Shown here in pieces: positions 38,553 through 48,062 of a DNA stretch of 64,000 nt; within the stretch, counting starts at the first letter, position 1; each line of letters opens with the position of its first letter. A program made the translations under genes and the position numbers. The stretch is from Alphaproteobacteria bacterium (lineage in GTDB: Bacteria > Pseudomonadota > Alphaproteobacteria > Rhizobiales > Devosiaceae): NCBI GenBank assembly GCA_018828145.1, contig JAHJWO010000010.1, positions 124,001 through 188,000 on the forward strand. The letters run 5' to 3'. The notes beneath the pieces were generated by a model. The model made no database searches. It worked only from the letters and a program-made list of their open reading frames with translations, and was not told the DNA's origin.

Positions 38553-39137
38553 ATGTCCAAGCGTGATCCCAAGCGCCTGCCGCACGACTTCCACCTGTGG
38601 ACGGCGGTCGCATCGACCATCGATCCGCTGCGCCGCAAGGGACTGCTGAAAATGGCGGCGGGTCCCCTGCCGCTGCCGGTCGAGGAGCAGCCCTCTGCCG
38701 CGACCAAGCCGCCACCCCGGCGCAAGCCGCCGCGCCAGCCCTTCCTGCCGCCCTATCAGGCGCCCCTGCCCTCCGCTGCGGCACCGGAAAAGGCCGTCGA
38801 TCCCTCGATCCGCAAGAAGGTCGGGCGCGGTCGTATCGATATCGATGGCCGGATCGACCTGCATGGCATGACCCAGAACGAGGCGCGCGGCGCCCTGCAT
38901 CGCTTTATCCATGCGCGGTTTTCGCGCGGTGACCGCACCGTGCTGGTCATCACCGGCAAGGGGGTCAAGACCGACAGCGACTATATCGCCGCCATGACCG
39001 AGCGCGGCGTGCTGCGCACCATGCTGCCGGTCTGGCTGAGCGAGCCGTCGCTCTCGCCGATGATTTCGGGCTGGAGCGTGGCGGCACGCGGCCATGGCGG
39101 AGAGGGGGCGTGGTATGTGCGCCTGCGCCGCGCATGA
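38553..39137 (+). CDS. Smr/MutS2-type domain protein
   Basis: A 194-residue protein with a Pro-rich N-terminal half and a C-terminal Smr domain (residues 95-190): RIDLHGMTQNEARGALHRFI and VLVITGKGVKTDSDYIAAM contain the DLHGM and TGKG motifs of Smr nucleases. Smr domains bind or cut nucleic acid, often in ribosome rescue. It follows the Tim44 gene by 33 nt. In related genomes I recall an MltA lytic transglycosylase gene between them; none is here. Confidence 0.9.
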   Translation: MSKRDPKRLPHDFHLWTAVASTIDPLRRKGLLKMAAGPLPLPVEEQPSAATKPPPRRKPPRQPFLPPYQAPLPSAAAPEKAVDPSIRKKVGRGRIDIDGRIDLHGMTQNEARGALHRFIHARFSRGDRTVLVITGKGVKTDSDYIAAMTERGVLRTMLPVWLSEPSLSPMISGWSVAARGHGGEGAWYVRLRRA

Positions 39138-39505
39138 CCCCGCTCGGCGCCAAGATTCGCGAATTGCGCGAAGCCCGCGGCATTTCGCTCAAGGACATGG
39201 CATCGGCCCTCAACGTGTCGAGCGCCTATCTCTCGGCGCTCGAGCATGGCCGCCGCGGCAGGCCGACCGGCTTCCTGCTGCACCGCATGATCGCCTTTTT
39301 CAACGTCATCTGGGATGAGGCCGAGGAACTCCAGCGCCTGGCCGAGATGAGCGACCCCAAGGTCACCATCGATACCGGCGGGCTGGTGCCCGAGGCGACC
39401 GAGCTGACCAACCGGCTGGCCGCCGATATCGGCAGGCTCGACCCCGAAGACCTGAAATTCCTGCTCAATGAGGTGGTGCGGCGCTCGGGCAAGTCGCGGA
39501 ACTGA
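39134..39505 (+). CDS. XRE-family helix-turn-helix protein
   Basis: A 123-residue DNA-binding protein with an N-terminal Cro/CI-type HTH (GAKIRELREARGISLKDMAS, ALNVSSAYLSALEHGRRGRP) and a C-terminal helical region that probably dimerises (DPEDLKFLLNEVVRRSGKS). Its ATG overlaps the Smr stop by 4 nt, so the two are co-translated. Targets are unknown. The pairing with Smr is seen in other Hyphomicrobiales. Confidence 0.9.
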   Translation: MTPLGAKIRELREARGISLKDMASALNVSSAYLSALEHGRRGRPTGFLLHRMIAFFNVIWDEAEELQRLAEMSDPKVTIDTGGLVPEATELTNRLAADIGRLDPEDLKFLLNEVVRRSGKSRN

Positions 39506-39567
39506 GAGGCGCTGGAAAACCCCTCCGATCGGGCGTATTTTATGCCCGTCTGCTGGAGGAGGTTATC

Positions 39568-40056
39568 ATGCGCACTTTTGGTGTCGCGGCCATCCTTGCC
39601 GCGCTGACCATGCCCGCTCTATCCGCCGATCTGACGCCCAGCGCCTTCCGCGCCCTGCTGGAGCACCAGGACGCGACGGCGGTCGTTCAATCGCTCGACG
39701 ACAAGTCCTGGACCGCATTTCTCAATCACATCGAGGCCGGCGAACGCGGCTGGATCGACCTGGTGCCGCTGCTGGCGCCCGGTACCGATGGCAGCAGTTC
39801 GGAGAGCCTCGCAATCGCGCTGTCCCGCGCCCTCAAGGCCAATCCGGCCGGTGTGCTGAGCGTGCTGGCCGCCAATCACTACAGTCCGACGGATATCTGC
39901 GCGGAGAGCGGTGGCACTGCCTCGGTCATCGAGATGGCCAGGGAGATCGACGCCGCGCTGGTCAAGGTCGCCGCGGTGATGGATCCGGCGCTGAGCGAGG
40001 CGCGCAATGCGTGTCTTCATGCGCTCAGCGATGCAAGGATTTCGGCGCTGATCTAG
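39568..40056 (+). CDS. Periplasmic hypothetical protein
   Basis: A 162-residue protein with a clear Sec signal peptide (MRTFGVAAILAALTMPALSA, cleavage likely after ALSA) and a helical mature part containing two Cys (DICAES and NACLHAL) that could form a disulfide. GGAGG stands 7 nt before the ATG, the strongest ribosome binding site in this area. No family recognised. It is convergent with hslU; a family B inverted repeat lies between. Confidence 0.8.
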   Translation: MRTFGVAAILAALTMPALSADLTPSAFRALLEHQDATAVVQSLDDKSWTAFLNHIEAGERGWIDLVPLLAPGTDGSSSESLAIALSRALKANPAGVLSVLAANHYSPTDICAESGGTASVIEMAREIDAALVKVAAVMDPALSEARNACLHALSDARISALI

Positions 40057-40067
40057 GGGGAGACGGG

Positions 40068-40102
40068 TCCCACCCTCTCCCGCAGGGGGAGAGGGCAAGG
40101 CG
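40068..40102. repeat. Family B inverted repeat between convergent genes
   Basis: CCCACCCTCTCCC then GCA and GGGGGAGAGGGC in the 53-bp gap between the hypothetical gene and hslU, which converge. A terminator role is plausible from position. Confidence 0.6.
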
Positions 40103-40109
40103 GCCTGCC

Positions 40110-41420
40110 CTACAGCACGAACTTGCTGAGGTCCGTGTCCTTGGCCAATACGCCGACCTTCTCGGCCACGAAGGCGGCGTCGATGGTGATGGTCTGGCCC
40201 TGCTTGTCGGGGGCTTCGAAGCTGATGTCTTCCACCAGCCGCTCCATCACGGTCTGCAGGCGTCGCGCACCGATATTCTCGACCGAATTGTTGACCCGCA
40301 CGGCCGCGTCGGCAATCGCCTCGATGGCGTCCCTGGTGAAGTCGAGCACGACGCCCTCGGTGCCCATCAGCGCCACATATTGCTTGATCAGGCTCGCATC
40401 GGTGCTCGAGAGGATCTGGATGAAATCCTCGCGGGTCAGGGCCTTGAGCTCGACCCGGATCGGCAGGCGGCCCTGCAGTTCGGGCAGCAGGTCGCTCGGC
40501 TTGCTGACGTGGAAGGCGCCCGAGGCGATGAACAGGATATGGTCGGTCTTGACCGGCCCATATTTGGTCGACACCGTCGTGCCCTCGATCAGCGGCAGGA
40601 GATCGCGCTGCACGCCTTCGCGCGACGGACCGCCCTGGGCGCCGCCCTCGCGATGGGCCACCTTGTCGATCTCGTCGATGAAGACGATGCCGTGATTTTC
40701 CACCAGCTCGATGGCCTCGGCCTTGAGCTGGTCCTGGTCGAGCAGCTTGTCGGCTTCCTCGGCGATCAGCGGCTCATAGGCGTCCTTGACCTTGATCTTG
40801 CGCTTGACCCCGCGCCCGCCCATGGCCTGCTTGAACATGTCAGAAAGGTTGATCATGCCGATGCCGCCATTGGGCATGCCGGGGATCTCGAAGCCCCCGG
40901 TATTGGCCGAGGGCTGCATCTCGATCTCGATTTCGTTGTCGTCGATTTCGTTATTGCGCAGCTTGCGGCGGAAACTGTCGCGCGTCGAGGGCGTGGCCGA
41001 GGTGCCGACCAGCGCATCGAGCACGCGGTTTTCCGCATTGGCATGGGCCTGCGCCTGCACGTCGGCGCGGCGCTTGTCGCGCAAAACCGCAATGCCGGCC
41101 TCGACGAGGTCGCGGATGATCTGTTCGACATCGCGGCCGACATAGCCCACCTCGGTGAACTTGGTGGCTTCCACCTTGATGAAGGGGGCTTGAGCCAGTC
41201 GGGCAAGACGGCGGGCGATCTCGGTCTTGCCGACGCCGGTCGGCCCGATCATCAGGATATTCTTGGGTGTCACCTCGCGGCGCATGTCGGGGCCGAGCTG
41301 CTGCCGGCGCCAGCGGTTGCGCAGGGCGACGGCCACGGCGCGCTTGGCATCATTCTGGCCGACAATATTGCGATCGAGCTCGGAAACGATCTCGCGCGGG
41401 GAGAAATTGGTTTCAGTCAT
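40110..41420 (-). CDS. hslU: ATP-dependent protease ATPase subunit HslU
   Basis: A 436-residue AAA+ unfoldase of the HslUV protease. Walker A is GPTGVGKT at residues 59-66, Walker B VFIDEID follows the intermediate domain, and the C-terminal sensor region has [20 protein letters not shown]. The C terminus ends DTDLSKFVL, which activates HslV in the family. It overlaps the GNAT gene by 8 nt, the third gene of an hslV-GNAT-hslU operon. Confidence 0.97.
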   Translation of the reverse strand: MTETNFSPREIVSELDRNIVGQNDAKRAVAVALRNRWRRQQLGPDMRREVTPKNILMIGPTGVGKTEIARRLARLAQAPFIKVEATKFTEVGYVGRDVEQIIRDLVEAGIAVLRDKRRADVQAQAHANAENRVLDALVGTSATPSTRDSFRRKLRNNEIDDNEIEIEMQPSANTGGFEIPGMPNGGIGMINLSDMFKQAMGGRGVKRKIKVKDAYEPLIAEEADKLLDQDQLKAEAIELVENHGIVFIDEIDKVAHREGGAQGGPSREGVQRDLLPLIEGTTVSTKYGPVKTDHILFIASGAFHVSKPSDLLPELQGRLPIRVELKALTREDFIQILSSTDASLIKQYVALMGTEGVVLDFTRDAIEAIADAAVRVNNSVENIGARRLQTVMERLVEDISFEAPDKQGQTITIDAAFVAEKVGVLAKDTDLSKFVL

Positions 41421-41937
41421 GTTCTGTCTTTCCTGGTGCCTCTTCGAGATAGCGCACCATCAAATGATCGCCGTAGAACCGTCCGCCCCAGTAATAGGCA
41501 CGGGGATCGCTGGCATAGATGTGGAAACCGGCCTTTTCGTAGAAGCGGATGGCGGCCGGATTCTGGTCCCAGACGCCAAGATGGACCTGCATCACCCGCC
41601 CCTTGGCATAATCGAGAATGGTGTCGACCAGCCCCATGGCGCAGCCCGTGCCCCGCATATGGGGCCGGACATACATCTGGATCAGCCAGCCGCGGTGTCG
41701 GTCCTTGTCACCGTCTTCCTGCATGAAGCCGGCAAGGCCGACCAATTCTCCGTCCGGCGCGAAGGCTCCGAACAGGGGCAGCGCCTCGATGGTCTGGCTC
41801 CAGGAGGAATCCGGCCGCTGCACCGCCTTTTCATAGACGCTGGCATAGGCCTCGGGGTGATCCCTGAGGCTGTCGAGCCGCACCTGCCGATAGGCCGCCG
41901 CATCGTCGGGAATGAGGCGCCGGACGGAGTAGTTCAC
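41413..41937 (-). CDS. GNAT family N-acetyltransferase
   Basis: A 174-residue acetyl-CoA-dependent acyltransferase. The acetyl-CoA site is visible as [20 protein letters not shown] (RxxGxA-type motif A) with the later motif B segment [20 protein letters not shown]. The substrate is unknown. It lies inside the hslV-hslU operon, overlapping hslV by 4 nt and hslU by 8 nt, so its dosage is tied to the protease. I recall the same insertion in other Hyphomicrobiales. Confidence 0.9.
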   Translation of the reverse strand: MNYSVRRLIPDDAAAYRQVRLDSLRDHPEAYASVYEKAVQRPDSSWSQTIEALPLFGAFAPDGELVGLAGFMQEDGDKDRHRGWLIQMYVRPHMRGTGCAMGLVDTILDYAKGRVMQVHLGVWDQNPAAIRFYEKAGFHIYASDPRAYYWGGRFYGDHLMVRYLEEAPGKTEHD

Positions 41938-42494
41938 GCGGAAAGCTCGATGGCTTCGAGCGTGACATTGCCATTGGTATAGACGCAGACCTGCTCGGCG
42001 ATCTTCATGGCGCGCCGGGCGATATCCTCGGCGTCGAGCTCGGTGGCATCGGCCAGCGCCAGGGCGGCACTGAGCGCATAATTGCCGCCCGAGCCAATGG
42101 CGATGACGCCGTGATCGGGAGTGAGCACGTCGCCCGTGCCGGTCAGCACCAGGGTTTCGCGCTTGTCGGCCACGATCATCATGGCTTCGAGCTTGCGCAG
42201 GTAGCGGTCGGTGCGCCAGTCCTTGGCCAGTTCGACCGCGGCACGCATCAGCTGGTCGGGATATTGTTCGAGCCGGGCTTCGAGCCGCTCAAAGAGGGTA
42301 AAGGCGTCGGCGGTGGAACCGGCAAAGCCGCCGATCACATTGCCGCCGGCCAGCCGCCGGACCTTCTTGGCGCCGTGCTTCATCACGGTCTGGCCCATGG
42401 ACACCTGGCCATCGCCAGCCACCACGACCTTATTGCCCTTGCGCACGGAAACGATCGTCGTCCCGTGCCAGCCGGGAAATGCAGAGTCACTCAT
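41934..42494 (-). CDS. hslV: ATP-dependent protease proteolytic subunit HslV
   Basis: A 186-residue threonine protease of the proteasome beta type. The catalytic Thr is Thr12 in [15 protein letters not shown], implying removal of an 11-residue propeptide; [16 protein letters not shown] and [14 protein letters not shown] are family blocks. The ATG at 42494 is chosen by alignment; the frame stays open upstream to 43280 on this strand, but that is antisense to hisB. It is divergent from hisB with a 159-bp gap. Confidence 0.96.
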   Translation of the reverse strand: MSDSAFPGWHGTTIVSVRKGNKVVVAGDGQVSMGQTVMKHGAKKVRRLAGGNVIGGFAGSTADAFTLFERLEARLEQYPDQLMRAAVELAKDWRTDRYLRKLEAMMIVADKRETLVLTGTGDVLTPDHGVIAIGSGGNYALSAALALADATELDAEDIARRAMKIAEQVCVYTNGNVTLEAIELSA

Positions 42495-42653
42495 GATCGG
42501 AAGATACTCCAGAACTGTTGGCTGATATTTAGGAGCGTCGCCGAGGAATGCAATGATGGGCGATGGGCAACGCCGTCCGATGCGGGGCCTCAACCCAATC
42601 TTCACGGGATCGTGCCTATCTGCTAGAGAGCCGCCCTGTCCGGAGACCCGCCC

Positions 42654-43241
42654 ATGCGCAAAGCAACCATTGCCCGCAAGACCAACGAGACCGAGATCTC
42701 TGTCTCGGTAAACCTCGACGGCACGGGCGCGCATGCCATGGCCACGGGCATCGGCTTTCTCGACCACATGCTCGACCAGCTGTCCCGCCACTCCCTCATC
42801 GACATGGACGTCGCCTGCAAGGGGGACCTGCACATCGACTTCCACCACACGGCGGAAGACGTGGGCATCGCCCTGGGTCAGGCTATTTCGCAGGCGCTGG
42901 GGGACAAGAAGGGCATCCGCCGCTATGCCTCGGCCGACCTGCCGATGGATGGCACGCTGACCCGTGCGGCGCTGGACGTGTCCGGCCGGCCCTTCCTGGT
43001 ATTCCGGGCGGAGTTCAGTCGCGACAAGGTCGGCGAGATGGATACCGAGCTGTTCCGCGAATTCTTCCAGGCCTTCGCCATGAATGCCGGCATCACCCTG
43101 CATATCGAGAACTTCTACACCGACAACAACCACCATCTGGCCGAGTCGATGTTCAAGGCCGTCGCCCGCGCCTTGCGCGAGGCGGTCGAGATCGACCCGC
43201 GGGTGGGTGATCGGGTGCCGAGCACCAAGGGCACGCTCTGA
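42654..43241 (+). CDS. hisB: Imidazoleglycerol-phosphate dehydratase HisB
   Basis: A 195-residue manganese enzyme of histidine synthesis. The two metal-binding repeats [14 protein letters not shown] and [14 protein letters not shown], and the C-terminal [18 protein letters not shown], are all intact. It is monofunctional, without the HisB phosphatase domain of enterobacteria. It heads a his cluster hisB-DUF2628-hisH-hisA-ORF-hisF-hisE, although a 158-bp gap with a palindromic element separates it from the rest. Confidence 0.97.
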   Translation: MRKATIARKTNETEISVSVNLDGTGAHAMATGIGFLDHMLDQLSRHSLIDMDVACKGDLHIDFHHTAEDVGIALGQAISQALGDKKGIRRYASADLPMDGTLTRAALDVSGRPFLVFRAEFSRDKVGEMDTELFREFFQAFAMNAGITLHIENFYTDNNHHLAESMFKAVARALREAVEIDPRVGDRVPSTKGTL

Positions 43242-43305
43242 GCGCCCCAGGCGCTCCGACGGGCTTTCAACGCCAGGCATTTTGCACTAAGTCAGCCCCA
43301 ACCAC

Positions 43306-43380
43306 GGTGTCACCCCGGCTTTGAGCCGGGGCCCATCTCGAGATCTCAGGATGGATCCCGGCTCAAGGCCGGGGTGACAT
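43306..43380. repeat. Long palindromic intergenic element after hisB
   Basis: GTCACCCCGGCTTTGAGCCG at the left and CGGCTCAAGGCCGGGGTGAC at the right form inverted ends around a centre with CTCGAGATCTC. Each end is itself a short palindrome (CCCGGCT..AGCCGGG). Elements of this look are common between genes in alphaproteobacteria. It separates hisB from the downstream his genes and could end or attenuate hisB transcription. Confidence 0.8.
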
Positions 43381-43399
43381 CGAGAGTTTGGAGTGTTCG

Positions 43400-43747
43400 G
43401 TGACTCTATACGCGATCTATGATCCCAAGCCCGGCAAGCCAGCCTTGCCGGCCGCCGTGCCGGAAAAATTCTCCTGGCTGGCTGCCCTCCTGCCGCCGGT
43501 CTTCCTGGTTCTTCACGGGCTGTGGCTGGAACTGCTCGGCTTTGCGCTGGCCGTGGTGGCGCTGGTCCTTCTCACGCGCGTGATCGGCGACGATGCGACT
43601 GTTCCGCTGTATGTACTGGGCGCCGTCTGGCTCGGCTTTGCCGCGCCCGGCCTGCGCCGGCATGCGCTGGCCTGGCGCGGCTGGACCCATCGCGGCACCC
43701 GCGTCGCGCTCAGCCCCGACCTGGCGCAGCTCGAGGCGATCCGATGA
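43400..43747 (+). CDS. DUF2628 domain membrane protein
   Basis: A 115-residue membrane protein with two to three helices ([59 protein letters not shown]) and a soluble tail [20 protein letters not shown], typical of DUF2628. Function unknown. The GTG at 43400 has GGAG 7 nt upstream. It overlaps hisH by 4 nt; this gene is a regular resident of his operons in Hyphomicrobiales, but no role in histidine synthesis is known. Confidence 0.85.
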   Translation: MTLYAIYDPKPGKPALPAAVPEKFSWLAALLPPVFLVLHGLWLELLGFALAVVALVLLTRVIGDDATVPLYVLGAVWLGFAAPGLRRHALAWRGWTHRGTRVALSPDLAQLEAIR

Positions 43748-44394
43748 GCCTCGTCACCATTATCGACTACGGCGCCGGCAACCTGCACTCGGCCTCCAAG
43801 GCCTTCGAGCGCATGGCCGATGGCCTGGGCGACATTACCGTTGAAGTGACGGCCGACCCCGAGCGGGTCCGTGTGGCCGACCGCATCATGCTGCCCGGCG
43901 TCGGCGCCTTTGCCGACTGCAAGGCCGGGCTCGATGCCGTGCCCGGCATGGTGGACGTGCTCGAGGAGAGGGTGATCCGCGGCGGCGTGCCGTTCCTGGG
44001 CGTCTGCGTCGGCATGCAGCTCATGGCCAGCGAGGGCCGCGAAAAGGTCGTGACGCCGGGCCTCGGCTGGATTGCCGGCGCGGTGCAGAAGATCACGCCG
44101 GCGGATCCGGCGCTCAAGATCCCGCATATGGGCTGGAACACCATTTCGGTGACCCGTCCGCATGCGCTCTTTGCCGGCATTCCCGACGGGCCCGATGGGC
44201 TGCACGCCTATTTCGTCCACTCCTATCACCTGGTGACCGAGCGCCCGGACGAGTGCCTCGCCACCACCGACTATGGCGGGCCGCTCACCGCCTGTGTCGG
44301 CCGCGACAACATGTTCGGCACCCAGTTCCATCCGGAAAAGAGCCAGGCGCTGGGCCTGCAGCTGATCGAGAATTTCCTGAGGTGGACGCCGTGA
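43744..44394 (+). CDS. hisH: Imidazole glycerol phosphate synthase glutaminase subunit HisH
   Basis: A 216-residue class I glutamine amidotransferase that feeds ammonia to HisF. The catalytic Cys is in [13 protein letters not shown] and the His/Glu pair in [11 protein letters not shown]. The ATG at 43744 ([16 protein letters not shown]) overlaps DUF2628 by 4 nt, and the stop overlaps the hisA GTG. Unusually, HisH and HisF are separated by hisA and a small ORF, the standard order in alphaproteobacteria. Confidence 0.97.
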   Translation: MSLVTIIDYGAGNLHSASKAFERMADGLGDITVEVTADPERVRVADRIMLPGVGAFADCKAGLDAVPGMVDVLEERVIRGGVPFLGVCVGMQLMASEGREKVVTPGLGWIAGAVQKITPADPALKIPHMGWNTISVTRPHALFAGIPDGPDGLHAYFVHSYHLVTERPDECLATTDYGGPLTACVGRDNMFGTQFHPEKSQALGLQLIENFLRWTP

Positions 44395-45122
44395 TCCTTT
44401 TCCCCGCCATCGACCTCAAGGACGGCCAATGCGTGCGCCTCAAGCTGGGCGACATGGAGCAGGCGACCGTCTTCAACGACGACCCCGCCGCCCAGGCCAA
44501 ATCGTTCGAGGACCAGGGCTTTGAATATCTGCACGTGGTCGATCTCAACGGCGCCTTTGCCGGCGAGAGCGTCAATGGCGCAGCAGTGGAAGCCATCCTC
44601 AAGACGGTGAACTTCCCGGTCCAGCTCGGCGGCGGCATCCGCACGCTGGCCCATATCGAGAACTGGCTCGACAAGGGCCTCGCCCGCGTCATTCTCGGCA
44701 CGGTCGCGGTGCGCGATCCGGCACTGGTGCGCGAAGCGGCGCGCAAATGGCCCGGCCAGGTCGCCGTCGGCACCGATGCGCGCGGCGGCATGGTGGCGGT
44801 GGAAGGCTGGGCGGAAACCTCCGAACTCTCGGTGATCGAGCTGGCCAAGCGCTTCGAGGGCGCTGGCGTGGCGGCCATCATCTATACCGATATCGACCGC
44901 GATGGCGTGCTGGTGGGCATCAACTGGGATTCGACGCTGGAGCTGGCGCGGGCCACCACAATTCCGGTGATCGCCTCGGGCGGCCTCGCCTCCATGGCCG
45001 ATATCGAGCGCATGACGCGGCCCGACGCTGCCGTGCTGGAAGGCGCCATTTCCGGCCGGGCGCTCTATGACGGGCGCATTGATTCACGTGAAGCACTGGC
45101 CATGCTGAAAGCTGCAGCATGA
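44391..45122 (+). CDS. hisA: ProFAR isomerase HisA
   Basis: A 243-residue TIM barrel that opens the ribose of ProFAR. The catalytic Asp near the N terminus is in [16 protein letters not shown] and the second in [13 protein letters not shown]; phosphate motifs are LGGGIRT and [11 protein letters not shown]. The GTG start at 44391 overlaps hisH as GTGA. A parS-like sequence falls in its last codons (45080-45095). It overlaps the next small ORF by 4 nt. Confidence 0.96.
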   Translation: MILFPAIDLKDGQCVRLKLGDMEQATVFNDDPAAQAKSFEDQGFEYLHVVDLNGAFAGESVNGAAVEAILKTVNFPVQLGGGIRTLAHIENWLDKGLARVILGTVAVRDPALVREAARKWPGQVAVGTDARGGMVAVEGWAETSELSVIELAKRFEGAGVAAIIYTDIDRDGVLVGINWDSTLELARATTIPVIASGGLASMADIERMTRPDAAVLEGAISGRALYDGRIDSREALAMLKAAA

Positions 45123-45349
45123 AAGCCGCGCCGCGCCACATCATGATCCGCAAGGTCAACTGGTGGTGGTATCTCGCGCCGATCGTGCCGATAGTGGCGC
45201 TGGGCTATGCGGCCCTGCTCAACTGGCTGCCGAGCTGGGCCCTGCTGGTCGCCGTATTCGCCTTTTTCATGTGGCTGTTCTCGCTGGCCTTCACGGCATT
45301 TGCCGTGCTGATGCGCCGGCGCCAGCAGCGGAAGGAAACCCGCCTGTGA
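45119..45349 (+). CDS. Small two-helix membrane protein in the his operon
   Basis: A 76-residue protein with two membrane helices ([20 protein letters not shown] and [20 protein letters not shown]) and a basic C-terminal tail [11 protein letters not shown] that would face the cytoplasm. Overlaps of 4 nt with hisA upstream and hisF downstream argue strongly that it is translated. I do not recognise the family. An HMIRK or internal ATG at residue 9 is a possible later start. Confidence 0.75.
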   Translation: MKAAPRHIMIRKVNWWWYLAPIVPIVALGYAALLNWLPSWALLVAVFAFFMWLFSLAFTAFAVLMRRRQQRKETRL

Positions 45350-46170
45350 CGCTCAAGACCCGTCTCATTCCCTGCCTCGATGTCATGGGCGGCCGCGTCG
45401 TCAAGGGCGTGCAGTTCGTCGACCTGCGCGATGCGGGCGACCCGGTCGAGGCCGCCATGGCCTATGACGCGGCGGGCGCCGACGAGCTGACCTTCCTCGA
45501 TATCACCGCCAGCCATGAGGGCCGCGACACCATTTTCGACGTGGTGGCGCGCACCGCCGAGCACTGCTTCATGCCGGTGACCGTGGGTGGCGGGGTACGC
45601 AGCATCGAGGATATCCGCAAGCTCCTGCTGGCCGGGGCCGACAAGGTGGCGATCAATTCGGCGGCGGTGAACGATCCCGATTTCATCTCCCGCGCCGCCG
45701 ACAAGTTCGGCAATCAGTGCATTGTCGTCTCGGTCGATGCCAAGCAGCGCCTGTCCCAGGCGGTGGGTGGCGACAATGCCAGCGCGTGGGAAATCTTCAC
45801 CCATGGCGGGCGCAAGCCATCCGGGCTCGACGCGGTGGAATTTGCCGTCCGCATGGTGGAGCGCGGCGCCGGCGAATTGCTGGTGACCTCGATGGATCGC
45901 GACGGCACCAAGTCGGGCTTTGACCTCAAGCTCACCCGCGCCATTGCCGATGCGGTGGAAGTGCCGGTCATCGCTTCGGGCGGTGTCGGCAGCCTGCAGG
46001 ACCTCGTCGACGGGGTGACCGAGGGCCATGCCAGCGCCGTGCTGGCCGCCTCGATCTTCCATTTCGGCACCTTCACCATTCCCCAGGCCAAGCAATATAT
46101 GCGCGAGCACGGAGTTGCCGTCCGGATGGACTTGGCCGCGACCGACAGGGCAAATCGCCTGAGCGACTAA
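45346..46170 (+). CDS. hisF: Imidazole glycerol phosphate synthase cyclase subunit HisF
   Basis: A 274-residue TIM barrel forming imidazole glycerol phosphate and AICAR; AICAR feeds PurH, also in this window. Catalytic Asp residues are in [14 protein letters not shown] and [13 protein letters not shown], and phosphate sites in [11 protein letters not shown] and [11 protein letters not shown]. It is slightly longer than the usual 255 or so because of extra residues in [17 protein letters not shown]. The GTG start overlaps the small membrane ORF as GTGA. Confidence 0.96.
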   Translation: MTLKTRLIPCLDVMGGRVVKGVQFVDLRDAGDPVEAAMAYDAAGADELTFLDITASHEGRDTIFDVVARTAEHCFMPVTVGGGVRSIEDIRKLLLAGADKVAINSAAVNDPDFISRAADKFGNQCIVVSVDAKQRLSQAVGGDNASAWEIFTHGGRKPSGLDAVEFAVRMVERGAGELLVTSMDRDGTKSGFDLKLTRAIADAVEVPVIASGGVGSLQDLVDGVTEGHASAVLAASIFHFGTFTIPQAKQYMREHGVAVRMDLAATDRANRLSD

Positions 46171-46196
46171 GTCCATGAGAGTTGCGCTCGAATGGC

Positions 46197-46240
46197 GGCT
46201 TAGGTCGTAGTGACGGCGGCTCCGTTTTTTGCTCTAAGCC
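46197..46240. repeat. Inverted repeat in the hisF-hisE gap
   Basis: GGCTTAG (46197-46203) and CTAAGCC (46234-46240) flank a 30-nt spacer with a six-T run. It could be a weak hairpin or an operator before hisE; assigned by eye. Confidence 0.3.
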
Positions 46241-46263
46241 GTCAACGGCCGGAGACACCCGAC

Positions 46264-46587
46264 ATGCCCATGACCTTGGATGACCTTGAAGCGCGCATTG
46301 CCTTGCGCGCCGCGGCCTCGCCTGATGAAAGCTACACCGCAAAACTCATTGGCCGCGGTATGGAAAAATGCGCGCAGAAGCTGGGCGAGGAAGCCACCGA
46401 AGCGGTGATCGCGGCAGTGACCGGCAACCGGCACGAGCTGGTCAAGGAATCGGCCGATATGCTCTACCACCTGCTGGTGGTGCTGCGCGCTGCCGACATT
46501 CCCTTGAGCGAGGTCATGGCCGAACTCGATGCGCGCACGGCCCAGTCAGGTCTCGCCGAAAAGGCCAGCCGCAGGGACCAGCATTGA
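46264..46587 (+). CDS. hisE: Phosphoribosyl-ATP diphosphatase HisE
   Basis: A 107-residue all-helical MazG-like pyrophosphatase for the second step of histidine synthesis. The metal-binding helices [16 protein letters not shown] and [16 protein letters not shown] are intact, along with the N-terminal [20 protein letters not shown] block. The ATG at 46264 is chosen over an in-frame upstream start at 46210. Its TGA shares one base with the coaA ATG, so coaA belongs to the same transcript. Confidence 0.95.
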   Translation: MPMTLDDLEARIALRAAASPDESYTAKLIGRGMEKCAQKLGEEATEAVIAAVTGNRHELVKESADMLYHLLVVLRAADIPLSEVMAELDARTAQSGLAEKASRRDQH

Positions 46588-47537
46588 TGGCCAGACGTTC
46601 CCCCGTGCTTGCGCCCTACCATCACTTCACCAAGGCGCAGTGGAGCGAGCTGCGCGCCGACGAGCCGATGACGCTGACACGAGAGGATATTTCGCGGCTG
46701 CGCACGCTCTCCGATCCGATCTCGCTGGAAGAGGCCGAAGAGGTCTATCTGCCGCTGACGCGCCTCCTCTCCTTCTATGTCGAGGCCGTGCAGCACCTGC
46801 ACAGCGTCTCGACGCGGTTCCTCGAGGCACCGGACCAGAAGCTGCCCTTCATCATCGGCGTCGCCGGTTCGGTGGCGGTGGGCAAATCCACCACCGCGCG
46901 TATTCTGCAGGCGCTGCTGCAGCGCTGGCCGGCAAGCCCCAAGGTTGACCTCGTCACCACCGACGGCTTCCTCTACCCCAATGCGATCCTGGCCGAGCGC
47001 GGCATCATGGAGCGCAAGGGCTTTCCCGAAAGCTATGACCGGACGCGCTTCGTGCAGTTCCTCGCCGATATCAAATCGGGCAAGGGCGGCGTCAAGGCGC
47101 CGGTCTATTCGCACCTGGTCTATGACGTGGTGGCAGGCGGCGAGGTCATTGTCGACCGGCCCGACATCCTCATCGTCGAGGGGCTCAATATCCTGCAGCC
47201 CGGCGAGCTGCCCAAGGACGGCAAGCCGATCCTGTTTGCCTCCGACTTCATCGATTTCTCGGTCTATATCGACGCCGATACCGACGATCTCGAAGACTGG
47301 TTCATGGAGCGCTTCTTCCGCCTGCGCGAAACCGCCTTCAAGGACCCGACCTCCTTCTTTCGCCGCCTCGCCGAAATGAGCGAGGCCGAGGCCGGCGAGT
47401 TCGGCCGCATGGTGTGGCGCACCATCAACCTGCCCAACCTAATCGACAACGTGCTGCCCACCCGCGGCCGGGCGGACCTGATCCTCAAGAAGGGCAAGAG
47501 CCACCTGATCGAGACGGTACAGCTGCGGCGCGTTTAG
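46587..47537 (+). CDS. coaA: Type I pantothenate kinase CoaA
   Basis: A 316-residue kinase for the first step of coenzyme A synthesis. The P-loop is GSVAVGKST (residues 94-102), with [11 protein letters not shown] and the conserved YSHLVYDVV and [11 protein letters not shown] blocks. It lacks any extension. The start ATG overlaps the hisE stop by one base. Linkage of coaA to hisE is common in Hyphomicrobiales, probably because both are constitutive housekeeping genes. Confidence 0.96.
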   Translation: MARRSPVLAPYHHFTKAQWSELRADEPMTLTREDISRLRTLSDPISLEEAEEVYLPLTRLLSFYVEAVQHLHSVSTRFLEAPDQKLPFIIGVAGSVAVGKSTTARILQALLQRWPASPKVDLVTTDGFLYPNAILAERGIMERKGFPESYDRTRFVQFLADIKSGKGGVKAPVYSHLVYDVVAGGEVIVDRPDILIVEGLNILQPGELPKDGKPILFASDFIDFSVYIDADTDDLEDWFMERFFRLRETAFKDPTSFFRRLAEMSEAEAGEFGRMVWRTINLPNLIDNVLPTRGRADLILKKGKSHLIETVQLRRV

Positions 47538-47555
47538 CGCCACCATGCATGGCGG

Positions 47556-47592
47556 GTCTCTCTCCACCTCTCCCTTTGGGGGAGAGGTAAGA
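47556..47592. repeat. Family B inverted repeat between convergent genes
   Basis: CTCTCCACCTCTCCC then TTT and GGGGGAGAGG in the 55-bp gap between convergent coaA and a VOC gene. Same type as those at 18096, 40068 and 49590. Confidence 0.6.
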
Positions 47593-47943
47593 CTAATACG
47601 TACCCGGCTGAGGCTGGCTGAAGATGATCTGGTTGCCGTCGGGGTCGCGGAACTTGGCGGTCTTGAAGAAGTCGCCCATGGCCTTGGCCACCGGCTTGAG
47701 CTCCAGCAAAGCCAGCCGGCCCAGCTCCTCGGCCAGGTCTTCCACGATCAGCGTCACGGTGGAGGCGCCGGCCCGGTCGGCATCGGTAAAGACATGTACC
47801 CAGCCACCACCCGCCAGCTTCCACTCACCCACCTCGCTCATCGGGCGGGCATCGGCGGGCCGGCCGAACAGGCGCTCGTAATAGTCGAGCGCCTCGGTGA
47901 TGTCGTCCACCGCGATACCGGCGAGCGCATTGGTGATGGCCAA
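47593..47943 (-). CDS. VOC (glyoxalase/bleomycin resistance) family protein
   Basis: A 116-residue single-domain VOC protein with paired beta-alpha-beta-beta-beta modules: ITNALAGIAVDDITEALDYY, FGRPADAR and the C-terminal KFRDPDGNQIIFSQP, where the Asp-Pro-Asp-Gly-Asn turn precedes a possible metal-binding Glu replaced here by Gln/Phe. Metal ligands are not complete, so a dioxygenase or lyase role is uncertain. It is monocistronic and faces coaA. Confidence 0.8.
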   Translation of the reverse strand: MAITNALAGIAVDDITEALDYYERLFGRPADARPMSEVGEWKLAGGGWVHVFTDADRAGASTVTLIVEDLAEELGRLALLELKPVAKAMGDFFKTAKFRDPDGNQIIFSQPQPGTY

Positions 47944-48062
47944 ATCAGTTCCCTTGGTTTCTGACTAAGCACAACCCTAGCATGATGACGGCAATGGGGC
48001 ACGGCTGTTGGCGTTTTGCCGGGGCGCTGCTATAGGCGGAGCCCAATCGCGGAGATGGATTG

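Noticed and set aside
42495..43280. Upstream extension of the hslV frame through hisB
   Set aside because: The extra 262 codons are antisense to hisB and not HslV-like; the family start is at 42494.
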